Shown here: one piece after another, positions 1 through 10,139 of the stretch
How the letters are laid out: every line of letters starts with the position of its first letter
How positions within the stretch are numbered: the stretch's first letter is position 1
NCBI GenBank assembly: GCA_036873755.1
Contig: JAVTVY010039383.1
Location: forward strand, 98,412 to 162,411
From: Hanleya hanleyi
Taxonomy: Eukaryota; Mollusca; Polyplacophora; Lepidopleurida; Hanleyidae
Length of the DNA: 64,000 nt
Reading direction: 5' to 3'
Translations under genes and position numbers: made by a program
Notes under the pieces: model-generated
What the model was told of the DNA's origin: nothing
The model's input: only the letters and a program-made list of their open reading frames with translations
Database searches by the model: none

Positions 1-570
1 TCTTTCAAGAGCATGAAGTTCAGACACTCTGGACGCCAAAGCAAACGCCGCCAAGAAGGCCGTCTTATAAGACACAGCTTTTATAGACGCGGCCTCTAAG
101 GGTTCAAAAGGTGGATGAATCAGAGCACACAGAACCACGCCGATATCCCATTTCGGTAACAGTTGGCGAGTACGACGCGACTGTAATGCGAAGGCGCGAA
201 TTAGCGCAGAGATATTATCATTAAGGCTAATGTCAGTACCCGAAGTAAGCCGTAATACCCTAGCCAGAGCAGATCGATACCCTTCAATGGTGCTGATTTG
301 AAACTTCTTATCACGGTGAAGGTGAAGGAGGAAGTCAGCTACTAGGGAAACAGAGGCAGAGTCGGGATCGGCATCATGTTCTCGGCACCAGGAGACGAAA
401 TAGGCCCATTTCGCCTGATAGAGCTGCGATGTGGAGGATCGGTTGGCTGAAACCATCGTCCGTGCAACCTCTGCTGAAAATCCTTGGAGTGAGAGTGCAT
501 TCTGGATAGTCTGCAGACGTGTAGGTTGAGCCACCGCGGGTTGTGATGGAGAATCCCGTGCGGTTGACAT
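1..570 (-). CDS. DIRS tyrosine recombinase, N-terminal part (runs off the window)
   Basis: An open minus-strand frame starts at an ATG at 570-568 and stays open to base 1, giving 190 residues without a stop. The protein has a variable N-terminus, then a core-binding (SAM-like) domain with the stretch YQAKWAYFVSWCREHDADP and the segment IEGYRSALARVL. The start of the catalytic domain follows, with KTAFLAAFALASRVSELHAL. The arginine in ASRVSELHAL (bases 30-28) is at the position of the first catalytic Arg of tyrosine recombinases. The remaining His/Arg/Tyr residues would lie outside the window. It overlaps the end of the RT/RNase H frame by about 229 bp, which is normal for DIRS elements. The enzyme should integrate the circular cDNA without target duplication. 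The start codon is a guess, because the frame is open further upstream. Confidence 0.85.
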   Translation of the reverse strand, partial: MSTARDSPSQPAVAQPTRLQTIQNALSLQGFSAEVARTMVSANRSSTSQLYQAKWAYFVSWCREHDADPDSASVSLVADFLLHLHRDKKFQISTIEGYRSALARVLRLTSGTDISLNDNISALIRAFALQSRRTRQLLPKWDIGVVLCALIHPPFEPLEAASIKAVSYKTAFLAAFALASRVSELHALER

Positions 571-2503
571 AACAGGCTGGGCCAAACTGGGAGACAACGT
601 GGTGGAGCAGTGAGGAGCGGGACCAGAATCGGGAACCACTGTCGACGAGGCCACCACGGGACTACGAGCAGAATGATGCAGTCGTGTCGAGAAATCTTTT
701 GAAGAACTTCCAGAATCAGGGCCATCGGTGGGTAGGCATAAGCTAGGAAGTTGTCCCAGTTGATAGACAGAGCGTCGATGGCGAAGGCTTGAGGATCCAG
801 AATAGGACTGACAAACAGGGTTAGCTGGGCGTTGTTCCTCGTCGCAAACAGATCGATCAAAGGTGATTCCCAAATGCTGCAAATCTGCCGGAACACCTCC
901 CGATGAAGTTGCCACTCTGTCTGAAGAACGGTGTCTGGCCGGGACAGGCTGTCCGCTAAGACATTGAGACGACCGGGAACATGGCGAGCATGGATATAAC
1001 AATGATGAAGGCGAGCCCAGTCGTACAGATCCCACACCAGACGAAATGTTGATAGCGATCGGGTGGTACCCATCTTGTTGATGTGGGCAATGACCGTGGA
1101 GTTGTCCGTCGCGATGAGAAGAGACGAGTTCGTGAGACGTTGACTCCAATGTTGAACCGCTAGGATGACTGCCTTCATCTCCAGAAGGTTGATGTGAAGT
1201 CTGGCATCCAATGTTGACCATCTGCCGGACACTTCCAAGTCGTCCAGATGGGCTCCCCAGCCAGTTTCCGAAGCATCGGTGTAAAGATGGTGAACCGGAA
1301 CCGGAAAACGGAATGGTACTCCCTGCATGACGTTGTGGCGAGAGAGCCACCAAATCAGATGTGGATGTAGAGACGTCAATACCGGCACCGCAGGATTTAG
1401 GGAGGGCGTCTGTAGGAAAGGAAACAGATGATACTGTAGAGGCCGAACTTGGAGTCGGCCGTAATGAGTAAGGCCCTGTGTGGAAGTAAGCAAACCCACC
1501 AGACTTTGCCACCGCTGCCGTGTCTGTGACGTTGATGACAAAAACTTTCGAACCAGCAGTTGAATTTTGTCCCAACGATCCTCCGGAGGGTACACCAGTT
1601 GTAACCGAGTATCGAATATCGCTCCAATGTATCGGCGCATCTGCGCCGGGACTAACTCTGACTTGAGAGGATGAGGGATGAAACCTAGGTGCCGTAACAC
1701 CAGTAGCGTGAACCGGTCCTGGGCGTTGAGGAGAGACTCGTCCGCCGCCCACAGGAGTATGTCGTCGATATAGACCTCGATTTGAATCCCTCGTAAGTGA
1801 AGAAAGGCCATAACCGGTGTAGTGATCCGGGTAAACAACCAAGGGGCGATGTTGACACCGAAAGGAAGAACCTGCCATTCGAAGCGGCGATCGTTGATCA
1901 TGAAGCGTAGGTAACGGCGATGACGTGGATGAATTGGTATATGAAGATACGCGTCCTGGAGATCGACTGAGGCCAACCAGAAGGCATCTTGAAATGAGGT
2001 GGAGTGATGAGATGAAGCTTGTTCAAAACCTTTAGGTCGATCACCATTCGCATCTGGTCTGAGTCCTTCTTTGGTACCAGAAACACATGGCTGTAAAAAC
2101 CTACACTGTCTTCGGTCCGTGGTAATTCCCTTACTGCTCCCTTGTCGATGAGCGTGGTGACCGAAGACAGCAGCGTCTGTAAGTGAACTGCAGGAACTGG
2201 CAGACGAGAGGAACGAGGCCAAGCGATGAGTTTGGGGAGTGACTGAAAATTGAAAAGGAAGCCCTCCTTTAAAACTCTTATAATCCAGGCGTCGTCGGTG
2301 ATGAGCCGCCAATTCTCGTAGAATACTTGTAGACGCCCACCCACAACCTGATGAGTAAATGAGCGGAAAGCAGGAAGTTGAAAATCTCCGGCTTGAACAG
2401 GAACGGGAATGGAATAGTCATTTGTTGGAATGTCCACTTCGTTTGGAAGATTTTCCACGAAAGGAACGGCGACCACGGCCTCGTGGAGGTTTGTCAATAC
2501 CAC
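342..2503 (-). pseudogene. DIRS reverse transcriptase / RNase H, broken by a frameshift
   Basis: Two minus-strand frames together make one RT/RNase H. The N-terminal part (ATG at 2503) carries the DIRS-type lead-in VGGRLQVFYENW and the RT motifs GFYSHVFLVPKKDSD and MVIDLKVLNK. The homology then switches frame near base 1985, directly after HFKM, and continues as FWLASVDLQDAYLHIPIH in the frame that ends at 342. In that second frame (numbered from its ATG at 2312) the catalytic YIDD is at residues 181-184. The RNase H acidic residues are D346 (LYTDAS), E378 (LLEMK), D403 (ATDNST) and D454 (VLADSLSR). The usual stretch between HFKM and the first RT aspartate motif is short here, so a small deletion with loss of frame is more likely than programmed slippage. 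The start overlaps the Gag end by 86 bp. Residues 1 to about 109 of the 656-aa ORF are out-of-frame noise. Confidence 0.93.
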
Positions 2504-4586
2504 GAAAATTACTCCGAGGTGCCCCCTCCTGTTGGGTAGTAGAGGTAGAGGAAGTACGACCTCGTCTCGATTTACGATCCGCGGCGACGCCCGGACGACG
2601 AGCTATAGAAGCAATCAAGCGCGATGTCCGCTCTTCACGAACCGAGGGCATAACAGACTCAATAGCATTGTTGAAAATGAACTTGGATGCCAATGGTTGA
2701 TGAAGCAATTGATCCTTAACCCAATAAGGGACATCCGGTTTGACCACCTTAAGTAAGGAATCCCGTTGCGTTTGAACAAGTGAAACATAAGAATACGAAC
2801 TAGCTTCGATGACTCGACGGTTAGCGTGAACGAGCGTGTCCATAAAACCACGCAAATAAGCCACGCGACCCGGAGATAAGTAAGCCGACCCATCGTCTCG
2901 AAGTGATGTAGGATCTAATGCAATTCGAGAAGCCGCTAACAGAAACCAATCTGCGGTAGATGAAGCACGTTGTATTTCTTGCAACATTTCCAAATTATTC
3001 TCCATAACTTTGGAAGGGACCGATAAAGGAGCCAACCTAGCCACCTTAGAAATGTGACTCAAATCCCGATCTCGTTTGGGTGGTTTGTCGGGCAACACGT
3101 TATCATGAATGTCAAAATGAAAACGAAAACGAGGTTTGCGCAACTTGTTGTCGTCCTCTAATTGTCGATCAAACTTCACTAAGTCATCCTTCCAGGCTGG
3201 TGACGGCGCACACGAAGAACGAGATGCAGACGTCGAAGACGTAAAGGCCGATGAAGCCGCCGTCCGACCTTCTATACGTGACGGCGGAACAATCGAAGCA
3301 CGCGGCATATCCGGTAGCAACGATAAAAGCGCATCCATTTTATCTGAAAAATCCATCCTTGGCGCAAGTTCCGGCTTTTCTTTTGAAGAGGCGGAATCAT
3401 CAGAATCATCATCTGAACTCGACGAAACCGGCAAAGGCGGACGAGAGATATGACTTCGGCGAGAAGTAGGCATATCGTGGACGACCGCATGATCAAGAAA
3501 CGGAGTCTGCGATGGATGAACGTGGCGATCTGGATCAGAAGGCGATATCAAAAGCCGTGGTAAACGGCGTGGAGACGCAGGAGAATGTAGTATTGAAGTA
3601 CGAGAACGGCGAACCGAAGAACGGGGAAGCCGAAATGTAGTACTAGAATCACCCGGTGGACGAGAACTACGAACCGGAGAACGAGATCGTCGTACAGGCG
3701 AATGAGCACGACGCACATGTGAATACAAACGATGTGGTGTAATGGAACGTCGCGGTGAAACAACAACCCGAACCGGGGAACGAGAACGTGAACGGCTTTG
3801 TGGTGTACGTGAGCGTCGAGTAGAAGCATGGTACCGACGATGTGAAGAAGCATTCGCAGTAGTCGGAGACCCCAAGTCAGCAATTTGAACACTCAAAGGT
3901 AGGTCCGAACGACCCACCATAGAACGAGAAACGGATTTAGAACTGCGTTTTGATTTAACCCACAAAGGAGAAACCGACACACAACGACGTTTATTTCGTT
4001 CAGAAGTAACGGAGTGTGCTAAACCAATAGACAAAGGAGAGATCGAGATAATATGCGACCCCACTGCATTCTTTTGTCCGACGAGAACAATGGACGGCTC
4101 AGGCACGGTAGGTTTGGGGTGAGAAGTCTTTGTTGAACTAGACAAAGGAACCGGTTTGGCTGCAACTCCAGACATTGCCATACCTGTACACGCTAAGCTG
4201 TCTAAAATTTGTGATTTATCTAGACGCACAGTCCCGCTTGGTGGTATATTAACAGAAGCGGGCGAGGTCTGATTACTAAGACCATGGGAAACATTTAATA
4301 CAATTCCAACGATATCTTCGTTAGTTTTCATGTCATTAACAAGAGCAATTTCCAACAGGCGTCTGTCGACTTCCGAAAGAGACAGGTCGTCAGACGCCTG
4401 CAAAAGGTAAGCCCGTCTAGCTTGAGCATAATCCTTCCAAGCTAACGGGTCCCATAATACACATTCGGCGCAAGTACTACGCCGATAACACAACTCTTTA
4501 CAAGTAAAGCAAACCGTGTGGGCGTCCAAACTGGACCAAAATTGCCCACACGAACTACATGCATTAGAAATCGGAATCTCAGACAT
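2418..4586 (-). CDS. DIRS Gag-like protein (ORF1)
   Basis: A single open frame of about 722 residues from the ATG at 4586 (an upstream in-frame ATG at 4643 would add 19 residues). Near the N-terminus it has a cysteine-rich zinc-ribbon-like block, CSSCGQFW...CFTCKELC...CAECVLW, with paired CxxC motifs typical of DIRS ORF1 proteins. A long Ser/Arg-rich disordered region follows (RSRSRSPVR and many RRS/SPVR repeats), then an acidic patch (SSSSDDDSDDS), a mixed helical region, and a basic Arg/Gly C-terminus (RRGRTSS, PPRGRGRRS). It probably packages the RNA and forms particles. I prefer the 4586 start because the preceding 19 residues come from a 20-bp tandem duplication (4591-4631) that repeats SEILSL. 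The frame is intact even though the neighbouring RT is broken. Confidence 0.85.
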   Translation of the reverse strand: MSEIPISNACSSCGQFWSSLDAHTVCFTCKELCYRRSTCAECVLWDPLAWKDYAQARRAYLLQASDDLSLSEVDRRLLEIALVNDMKTNEDIVGIVLNVSHGLSNQTSPASVNIPPSGTVRLDKSQILDSLACTGMAMSGVAAKPVPLSSSTKTSHPKPTVPEPSIVLVGQKNAVGSHIISISPLSIGLAHSVTSERNKRRCVSVSPLWVKSKRSSKSVSRSMVGRSDLPLSVQIADLGSPTTANASSHRRYHASTRRSRTPQSRSRSRSPVRVVVSPRRSITPHRLYSHVRRAHSPVRRSRSPVRSSRPPGDSSTTFRLPRSSVRRSRTSILHSPASPRRLPRLLISPSDPDRHVHPSQTPFLDHAVVHDMPTSRRSHISRPPLPVSSSSDDDSDDSASSKEKPELAPRMDFSDKMDALLSLLPDMPRASIVPPSRIEGRTAASSAFTSSTSASRSSCAPSPAWKDDLVKFDRQLEDDNKLRKPRFRFHFDIHDNVLPDKPPKRDRDLSHISKVARLAPLSVPSKVMENNLEMLQEIQRASSTADWFLLAASRIALDPTSLRDDGSAYLSPGRVAYLRGFMDTLVHANRRVIEASSYSYVSLVQTQRDSLLKVVKPDVPYWVKDQLLHQPLASKFIFNNAIESVMPSVREERTSRLIASIARRPGVAADRKSRRGRTSSTSTTQQEGAPRSNFRGIDKPPRGRGRRSFRGKSSKRSGHSNK

Positions 4587-4796
4587 AGCTAATGAAAGAA
4601 TTTCCGACAATAATGAAAGAATTTCCGAACAAGAAAGAAACACAAGTCAAACTGATAAGGATACTGCGGGTCGTTAACAACAACAACCCAGGTTGTATAA
4701 ACACTTCCTTGATGTGCACTGGTCGAGGTACAACAGAGAAAAGAGGACTAGAATGGTTTGAGCAGAGCCTTTATAGTAATGCCGCTGGGATAGATG

Positions 4797-4839
4797 GGAG
4801 AGCTCTCCTAGGGGCGGACAACTCTCCGCTAGGGGAGCT
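4797..4839. repeat. Hairpin upstream of the DIRS Gag
   Basis: Arms AGCTCTCCTAG (4801-4811) and CTAGGGGAGCT (4829-4839) pair over 11 bp with one mismatch. The left arm also lies in a perfect 12-bp palindrome GGAGAGCTCTCC (4797-4808). Its place about 210-250 bp upstream of Gag suggests part of the element's left terminal region, but this cannot be confirmed without the other end. Confidence 0.5.
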
Positions 4840-4929
4840 AACTTTTAGTTTTAACTTCCGTTTTCTACGTTGTATCATCTTCCTGACGGAGATTAATAGG
4901 CATGAATTGAAACAGGTTTAAGATTTGGG

Positions 4930-5215
4930 AATCAAATAGACATTTTCTGTGATGTTGCCATGGAAACCACAAAAATCATCACAATGTACCCAAATATGAT
5001 AGGCTTGTGATTGACTACCCAACAATAGTACATAGCAAATATGAAATCTCTATCGCCAACGGTTAGGCTTTTACCACATTCACATCGTCATATGGAAATT
5101 TTTCATGACGTTGCCAGGCTTGTGGTTGATCACGCAACAATCCTGTATAACAAATTTGAAGTCTCTAGGAGCAATGGTTTGGCTTCTAGACTGGTCACAA
5201 GAATTGTTGACTGAT
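4930..5215 (-). repeat. Dispersed copy of the 46.4-47.3 kb repeat family
   Basis: In reverse complement this stretch reads as the family seen in tandem at 46381-47330: a 'TTTGTGGTTTCCATGGCAAC' block, a 'TTGGGTACATT' block, and 'CAAATTTGGTATACA'-like segments in the same order. Two degenerate units are recognisable. No coding signal. Confidence 0.6.
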
Positions 5216-5282
5216 GACCGGATGTACATGCCGACGACACGCAGCCTAATAGGCTGAAGGGTAAAAAGTCTGAGGAGCCTGC

Positions 5283-5525
5283 CTCAGAACAGGGGCTGGG
5301 GGGGTCGGGAGGGCTCGTAAAAAGGGCTTTCGCCTGCTGTCCCAGTGGGAACAGGGGCCTGGAGGTCCCCACCCCCCTAGCTAGGAGGCTCCCATACATT
5401 AGCGCATTCACCCTCCCATGTACTCAATTTGCTCCCAAAATGTTACTTTCATCCCCCGGAACAGGGGCTGGGAGGGTCCCCTCCCTAGCTGGGAGGCTCC
5501 CATAAATTAGTGCATTCAACACCCC
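5283..5525. repeat. GC-rich imperfect direct repeat
   Basis: Two related blocks (about 5346-5408 and 5457-5518) share 'GAACAGGGGC..GG(G)AGGTCCCC', 'CCTAGCT(A/G)GGAGGCTCCCAT' and 'ATTAG(C/T)GCATTCA'. They stand out as GC-rich islands in AT-rich DNA. The function is unknown. Confidence 0.6.
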
Positions 5526-6199
5526 TGCTGCTCGGGCATATCTAACGGTGTGGGAGCTACTAAATGTGAAAGGGTGGTAAGTCTTTATACCATTGATAAA
5601 AATGTTTTATTTCAATAATTAGAAGCAATATGTAACAAATGTAACTGCAAAAGAGATTATGTTCATTAAAATACAACACTTACATGTAAACAAAATATTG
5701 TGCCAGATAAATTCACAGCTAAAACAGGCATGGGAATTGGCCCTACTAAGGAAGACTGAAGTCTACCCATAAAGTCTGAAATTGACCTACCTTTACTTGA
5801 AAATACAACTTTTTTGGTCACTTCAATCAGAACTGACAACTTATTATTTTTCTCAGCTTTGACTTTGACAAAAAAAAAAAAAAAAATGGAGACTGATGGA
5901 CGTACACGACGAAGAAAATAACCCAACATGCCCAAGGCCAAATTTAACCGAGGGATAAAAATGACAATCTATCGATTTCATTTAATGCAGCTTTAAAGGA
6001 TTGGATGGTGTTGAAAATACATCTAGCAAGAAGAAAAGCCCTGATTTAGGATAGTGATATAACCAGACTTGTGCTAATATCAACTGAATATTCGTTTTTG
6101 TTTGCCCGCTATGCCAATGCAAAATGAACAATAGACATAAGTGTTCAAATTTTATTCTAATTGTTCAATACAATCAGTTCAATCCTGAGGGCGTTTATT
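5526..6199. other. Intergenic, no gene seen
   Basis: AT-rich DNA with a run of 16 A residues ending at about 5886. The short ORFs here have no recognisable domains and no good splice context. Confidence 0.5.
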
Positions 6200-6204
6200 T
6201 ATTT

Positions 6205-6414
6205 CAGTCTTTCGTTTTTGAAAATAGCTGGAGTGCTGTTAATCACACTCCTAAAGTTTGAAAAATGATTTTAAGGAGTGTGATATCACACTCCTCCAGG
6301 TTACAACTTAGGGAGGCTTACAATTGGTGAGTGCTATTGATCACTCTCCTGAGCTAATTTTCAGGAGTGTGATGGAGTGTGATCACACTCACACTCCTCA
6401 AAAACGAATGACTG
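6205..6414. mobile_element. 210-bp MITE with 5-bp target duplication
   Basis: Termini CAGTCTTTCGTTTTTGA (6205-6221) and its inverted partner TCAAAAACGAATGACTG (6398-6414) match at 16 of 17 positions. A perfect TATTT flanks both ends (6200-6204 and 6415-6419). The interior is full of GGAGTGTGAT half-sites in both orientations, including the perfect 20-bp palindrome GGAGTGTGATATCACACTCC at 6275-6294. No ORF, so it is non-autonomous. Confidence 0.8.
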
Positions 6415-6429
6415 TATTTGTTCCAAATT

Positions 6430-6710
6430 TTCCTGCAAAGTAGACTACCATCTGCAAATTGTCCAGTAGTCAGCGAGTGAGTGAGCGAGCAAGTCCATCC
6501 GAATCCGTTCTTCGGCAAAATAAGGAGAACCATTGACATTAGAGCCTTGATTTTTTGCTTGGCAGTGCATAAGGGGACAGCAAGTTCTGAGCTGACCTCC
6601 TTTTGATGAATATTTGGTGATTCTGACTTGGACTGTGCCAATCTTGATAGTCCTAATGTCCTAATGCTTACCCCACTTCATAGGTCCTGTGATGTTAGTC
6701 ACATTGCCAT
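6430..6710. repeat. Interspersed repeat family R1, copy 1
   Basis: Shares long blocks with 16455-16640 and 17690-17940: 'GGCAAAATAAGGAGAACCAT', 'AGCAAGTTCTGAGCTGACCT' and 'GTCCTGTGATGTTAGTCAC'. The ends are weakly inverted (CCTGCAAAGTAG near 6432, CACTTCATAGG near 6674). In the other copies the termini are CCTACGAAGTA and TACTTCGTAGG, which suggests a MITE-like origin. Confidence 0.65.
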
Positions 6711-7261
6711 GTTTCAGAGTGAATAACAAAATGGTTTGAAAATCATAATGGTGGCCTTTAGCTAAGCTGTCCCATGCTTCAATTGAATGTAAAGGATAGG
6801 AGCCCAATCTAGAATGATTGGTGGAAGATGGGTGCAAACTCATTGAATATCAAAATGTGTTTTCTGATGAAGTTCCACAATAATTGATGCATAAAAAAGT
6901 TTGGAAGGCACAACATCCACAACAGTGGGTAGCAACAGTTTCCTATGAAAATATTGTTGGCACAAGGAAAAGCTAGAGAACAAACTGGCCCTTTACTCAA
7001 TAATCTTCAAGTAGGATAAAAATGGTTAAACTACATAATAAATTGAATTAATGTAATAAATACATTATATTTCAATAACGACATTAAATATTGTCAACTT
7101 GCTAACAGTTTTTTACACTCGGATAAAAGCTGATAAAATGAATATTCCTTTTAAAGTCAGCATGCCACAATCCATTATTAATAGCAACCACGTCAGTTAG
7201 CTGGAATTATGGTTGAATAATCACAGGAGGGAGAGTCTATCAAACATGTCAAATCAATCTA
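6711..7261. other. Intergenic, nothing recognised
   Basis: AT-rich sequence with short ORFs lacking domain similarity. No repeat structure was noticed by eye. Confidence 0.4.
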
Positions 7262-8016
7262 TCAAGGGTACAGAGTCCTCCTGCACACACTTTTACACAC
7301 CCTCTAGAACTTGTCTTCATATGCTGAAAGTATGCCACACCACTATGGTAATGTATATATTTCTTGAAAGGCCATTCCTTGAGGATTCCAAATATATAAG
7401 TTCGTTCACTGTATACCTGTATGTTCTGAAGATATTTGGATTTTAAATAAATTTAATTTAAATTTTTTGAACGCTGTTTTCAAAAAAGTATTCAATTTAT
7501 CGTAATTTACTTCATTATTTCTTGTAGAAGACAACTCAAACAGGAAATCTGTGTCTCAGTTTTATCAATTTTGATCTAGTTCTCATTCTATTGACATTTA
7601 ATGGAATATTTCTTCACAGAATCGCGCAACTCACAGTTTTGAACTTTTAAGTTGAATTAAATGTCAATAGGAAAAAACCCCATCAAAATTGACAAAACTG
7701 AGACACTGATTTCCTGTTGGAGTTGTCTTCTACAGGAAATGATGATTTAAGTTATGAAAAGTTGAATACTTTCTTTAAAATAGCCATTTGAAAAAGAAGA
7801 CTCATTTTTTTTTAAAAAAAATTGTTAAAATTTGAATATCTTCACAACCTACAGATTTATAGTGAACAAATTTATATATTTGGAATCCATAAGAAATGCG
7901 CTTTCAACAAATATATACATTACCACAACTACATGTATACAGCATACTTATAGCGGTACAAAGACAAATTCTAGGGGGTGTGCAAAAGTGTCTGCAGGAG
8001 GGCTCTGTATCCTTAA
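7262..8016. mobile_element. Fold-back element FB1, copy 1 (755 bp, TTAA-type ends)
   Basis: The left half is the inverted repeat of the right half over roughly 350 bp per arm, with only a short unique centre near 7600-7660. The left end reads TCAAGGGTACAGAGTCCTCC and the right end, inverted, TTAAGGATACAGAGCCCTCC. The left TTAA is altered to TCAA. No transposase is encoded. TTAA ends suggest mobilisation by a piggyBac- or Kolobok-like transposase (inference). Confidence 0.85.
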
Positions 8017-8588
8017 ACCTTCCCCCAAACGTACTGGTCAGTTTTATATGTTTTCTGGTATGCCTGAGAAGGTACAAGCCACCTCTGCCATACCTCCTGT
8101 CTTCATTTTGGTGTAAAAACAGCTAACTGACAACAGAGTATTACTTAGGCAACACATAGTTTCTATATTTGGACAGAGAATTCAGTTAAGCTGATACGGT
8201 CTACTACAACATTTGCATGTATAAATTCATCAGAACATATAAATCAATAAGCTTATATGTACATTTGACATGTTTGACACAGGTAATTTTATGTGCTAAT
8301 ATTTCAATAAAATCGCAAATTTGATGCGAAATTCTGATTGCATAAGGTAATATATTCTAGCAACCTGGATTATTTAGCAATTTATAAACACATGCTAATT
8401 GATTGTGGTTAAACCGCGATTCACCCTGGTCAGATTATTTAAGAAACACAATTTCTCTGTAATAAATACATACCAAAATGTCCAAACAAGCTTGAATTTA
8501 GATTAAAATGAATCTCATATCTGACCTTCAAACATATCCATAACATATAGTTTACAACCATTCATGAAAAAGCATTTTTAAAAGGCCT
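8017..8588. other. Spacer between two fold-back elements
   Basis: AT-rich, with no gene or repeat recognised. Confidence 0.4.
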
Positions 8589-9349
8589 TTAAGGATACAG
8601 AGCCCTCCTGCAGAAACTTTTACACACCCTTTAGAATTTGTCTTCATACAGCTAAAACTATGCCTTAGAGCTTTTGTAATGTATATATTTTTTGAAAACG
8701 CATTTCCTAAGGATTTCAAATAAATAAATTTGTTCACTGTAAATCTGTACAGTGTGAAGATATTCGAATTTTAAAAAAAATAGTTAAAAAAAATGAGCCT
8801 TCTTTTTTAAATGCCTATTTTCAAAAAAAGTATTCAACTTAGTCACTTACGTCATCATTTCCTGTAGGAGACAACTCCAACAGGAAATCCATGTCTCAGG
8901 TTTGTCAATTTTGGTCTAGTTCTGATTTTATTAACAATTAATTGAGCTGCTCCAAAGTTCAAAACTGTGAGATGCTCAATTTTGTAAAGAAATATTCCAT
9001 TAAATGTCAATAGAATGAGAACTAGACCAAAATTGATAAAACAGAGACATGAATTTCCTGTTTGAGTTGTTTTCTACAGGAAATGATGAAGTAAGTTATG
9101 ATAAGTTGAATACTTTTTTGAAAATAGCATTTAAAAAATTTAAATTAAATTTTAAATTAAATTTGTTTAAAATCCGTATATCTTCACAACCTACAAGTTT
9201 ACAGTGAACAAATTTATATATTTGGAATCCTGAAGAAATACACTTTCAAGAAATATATACATTACCATAGTGACGCATACTTTTAGCTGTATAAAGACAA
9301 GTTCCAGAGGGTTTGTAAAAGTATGTGCAAGAGGGCTCAGTACCCTTAA
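8589..9349. mobile_element. Fold-back element FB1, copy 2 (761 bp, TTAA ends)
   Basis: Same family as 7262-8016. It starts TTAAGGATACAGAGCCCTCC (8589-8608) and ends GAGGGCTCAGTACCCTTAA (9331-9349), with TTAA at both boundaries. Arms of about 350 bp pair through 'GAAAATAG', 'AAGTATTCAACTT', 'TTTCCTGTAGGAGACAACTC' and related blocks. Only microscopic ORFs. Confidence 0.87.
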
Positions 9350-10139
9350 TACATATCTCCAAAAACAATTAAATATACCTTTTTCACAGAGCCACTCATT
9401 GCCGGTGATCTGCTGGCATTCAGCCACATTTTCCTACATTTACCTCTTTTTGGAGTTCAACAATTGCAACAACTCCAGCCGTCTTTCATTTATATGAAAG
9501 ACAACTTCTGAAAGACTATTCAAAGATAGTTATTGAAGTATGCCTTCATCAATTTAGATAATTTTTATACAGGAGAAATCTTCTTTTTTTTTTTTCAAAT
9601 AAATTCATCGCCAAAATAACTAATATTGCCATCCCTTGGATCATGCATTATGTTTTACTGCATTATTGCTTTTCAACAATTTTTTTAAATTCAAGCAATG
9701 AGATGGGGTTTCTCTGCCTAAAAATGGCATATATATGGCATAATGGCATCTACATGTATGTTACCCACGTGGAACTTGGAAACAATATCTGAAATTCTGA
9801 TCCGACATTTGAAAGTTTCACATGAATCAAAATTTATGAGAACAAAACTTTTGTTAGTTTGTGCAATTTGCACAACCAGAGATTCCAGAGAGATCCACCT
9901 ATTGGACCAACTAGAGATCCACAAGCTGAAGAAAAATTTGTCTCAAAAGTTATTCCTTGAAGCGAAATCTATGAAAAACCTGCTCCCTTAAACATTGTAA
10001 CGGGATGTGAAGCCATGAGGGTTAGTTCAATGGTATCTATCACCTGGTAATATGGGTTGCTTGGTGATATGGCTTCATGGTGTTGTCTATAGCACCAATT
10101 ACTGCCTCCTCCACAGTATAAAATAACCCCTCAGTTAGG
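9350..10139. other. Intergenic, nothing recognised
   Basis: Includes a T-rich tract near 9582-9596. No domain, splice or repeat evidence for a gene. Confidence 0.4.

Larger units (their letters stand above)
1..4850 (-). mobile_element. DIRS-type tyrosine-recombinase retrotransposon, partial
   Basis: Read on the minus strand, the order is Gag-like ORF, RT/RNase H ORF, then an overlapping tyrosine recombinase ORF that leaves the window at base 1. This gene order, the recombinase in place of a DDE integrase, the absence of a protease and the extensive ORF overlaps are diagnostic of DIRS elements (established for the order). The right boundary is not certain. The sequence upstream of Gag (about 4644-4850) should hold the 5' terminal repeat, and contains a hairpin at 4801-4839, but the other terminus lies outside the window so no repeat comparison is possible. 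The RT frame is broken, so this copy is probably not autonomous. Confidence 0.88.

Noticed and set aside
342..2312. Residues 1-109 of the 656-codon ORF as part of the RT
   Set aside because: That part is the wrong frame. RT homology there lies in the overlapping frame starting at 2503.
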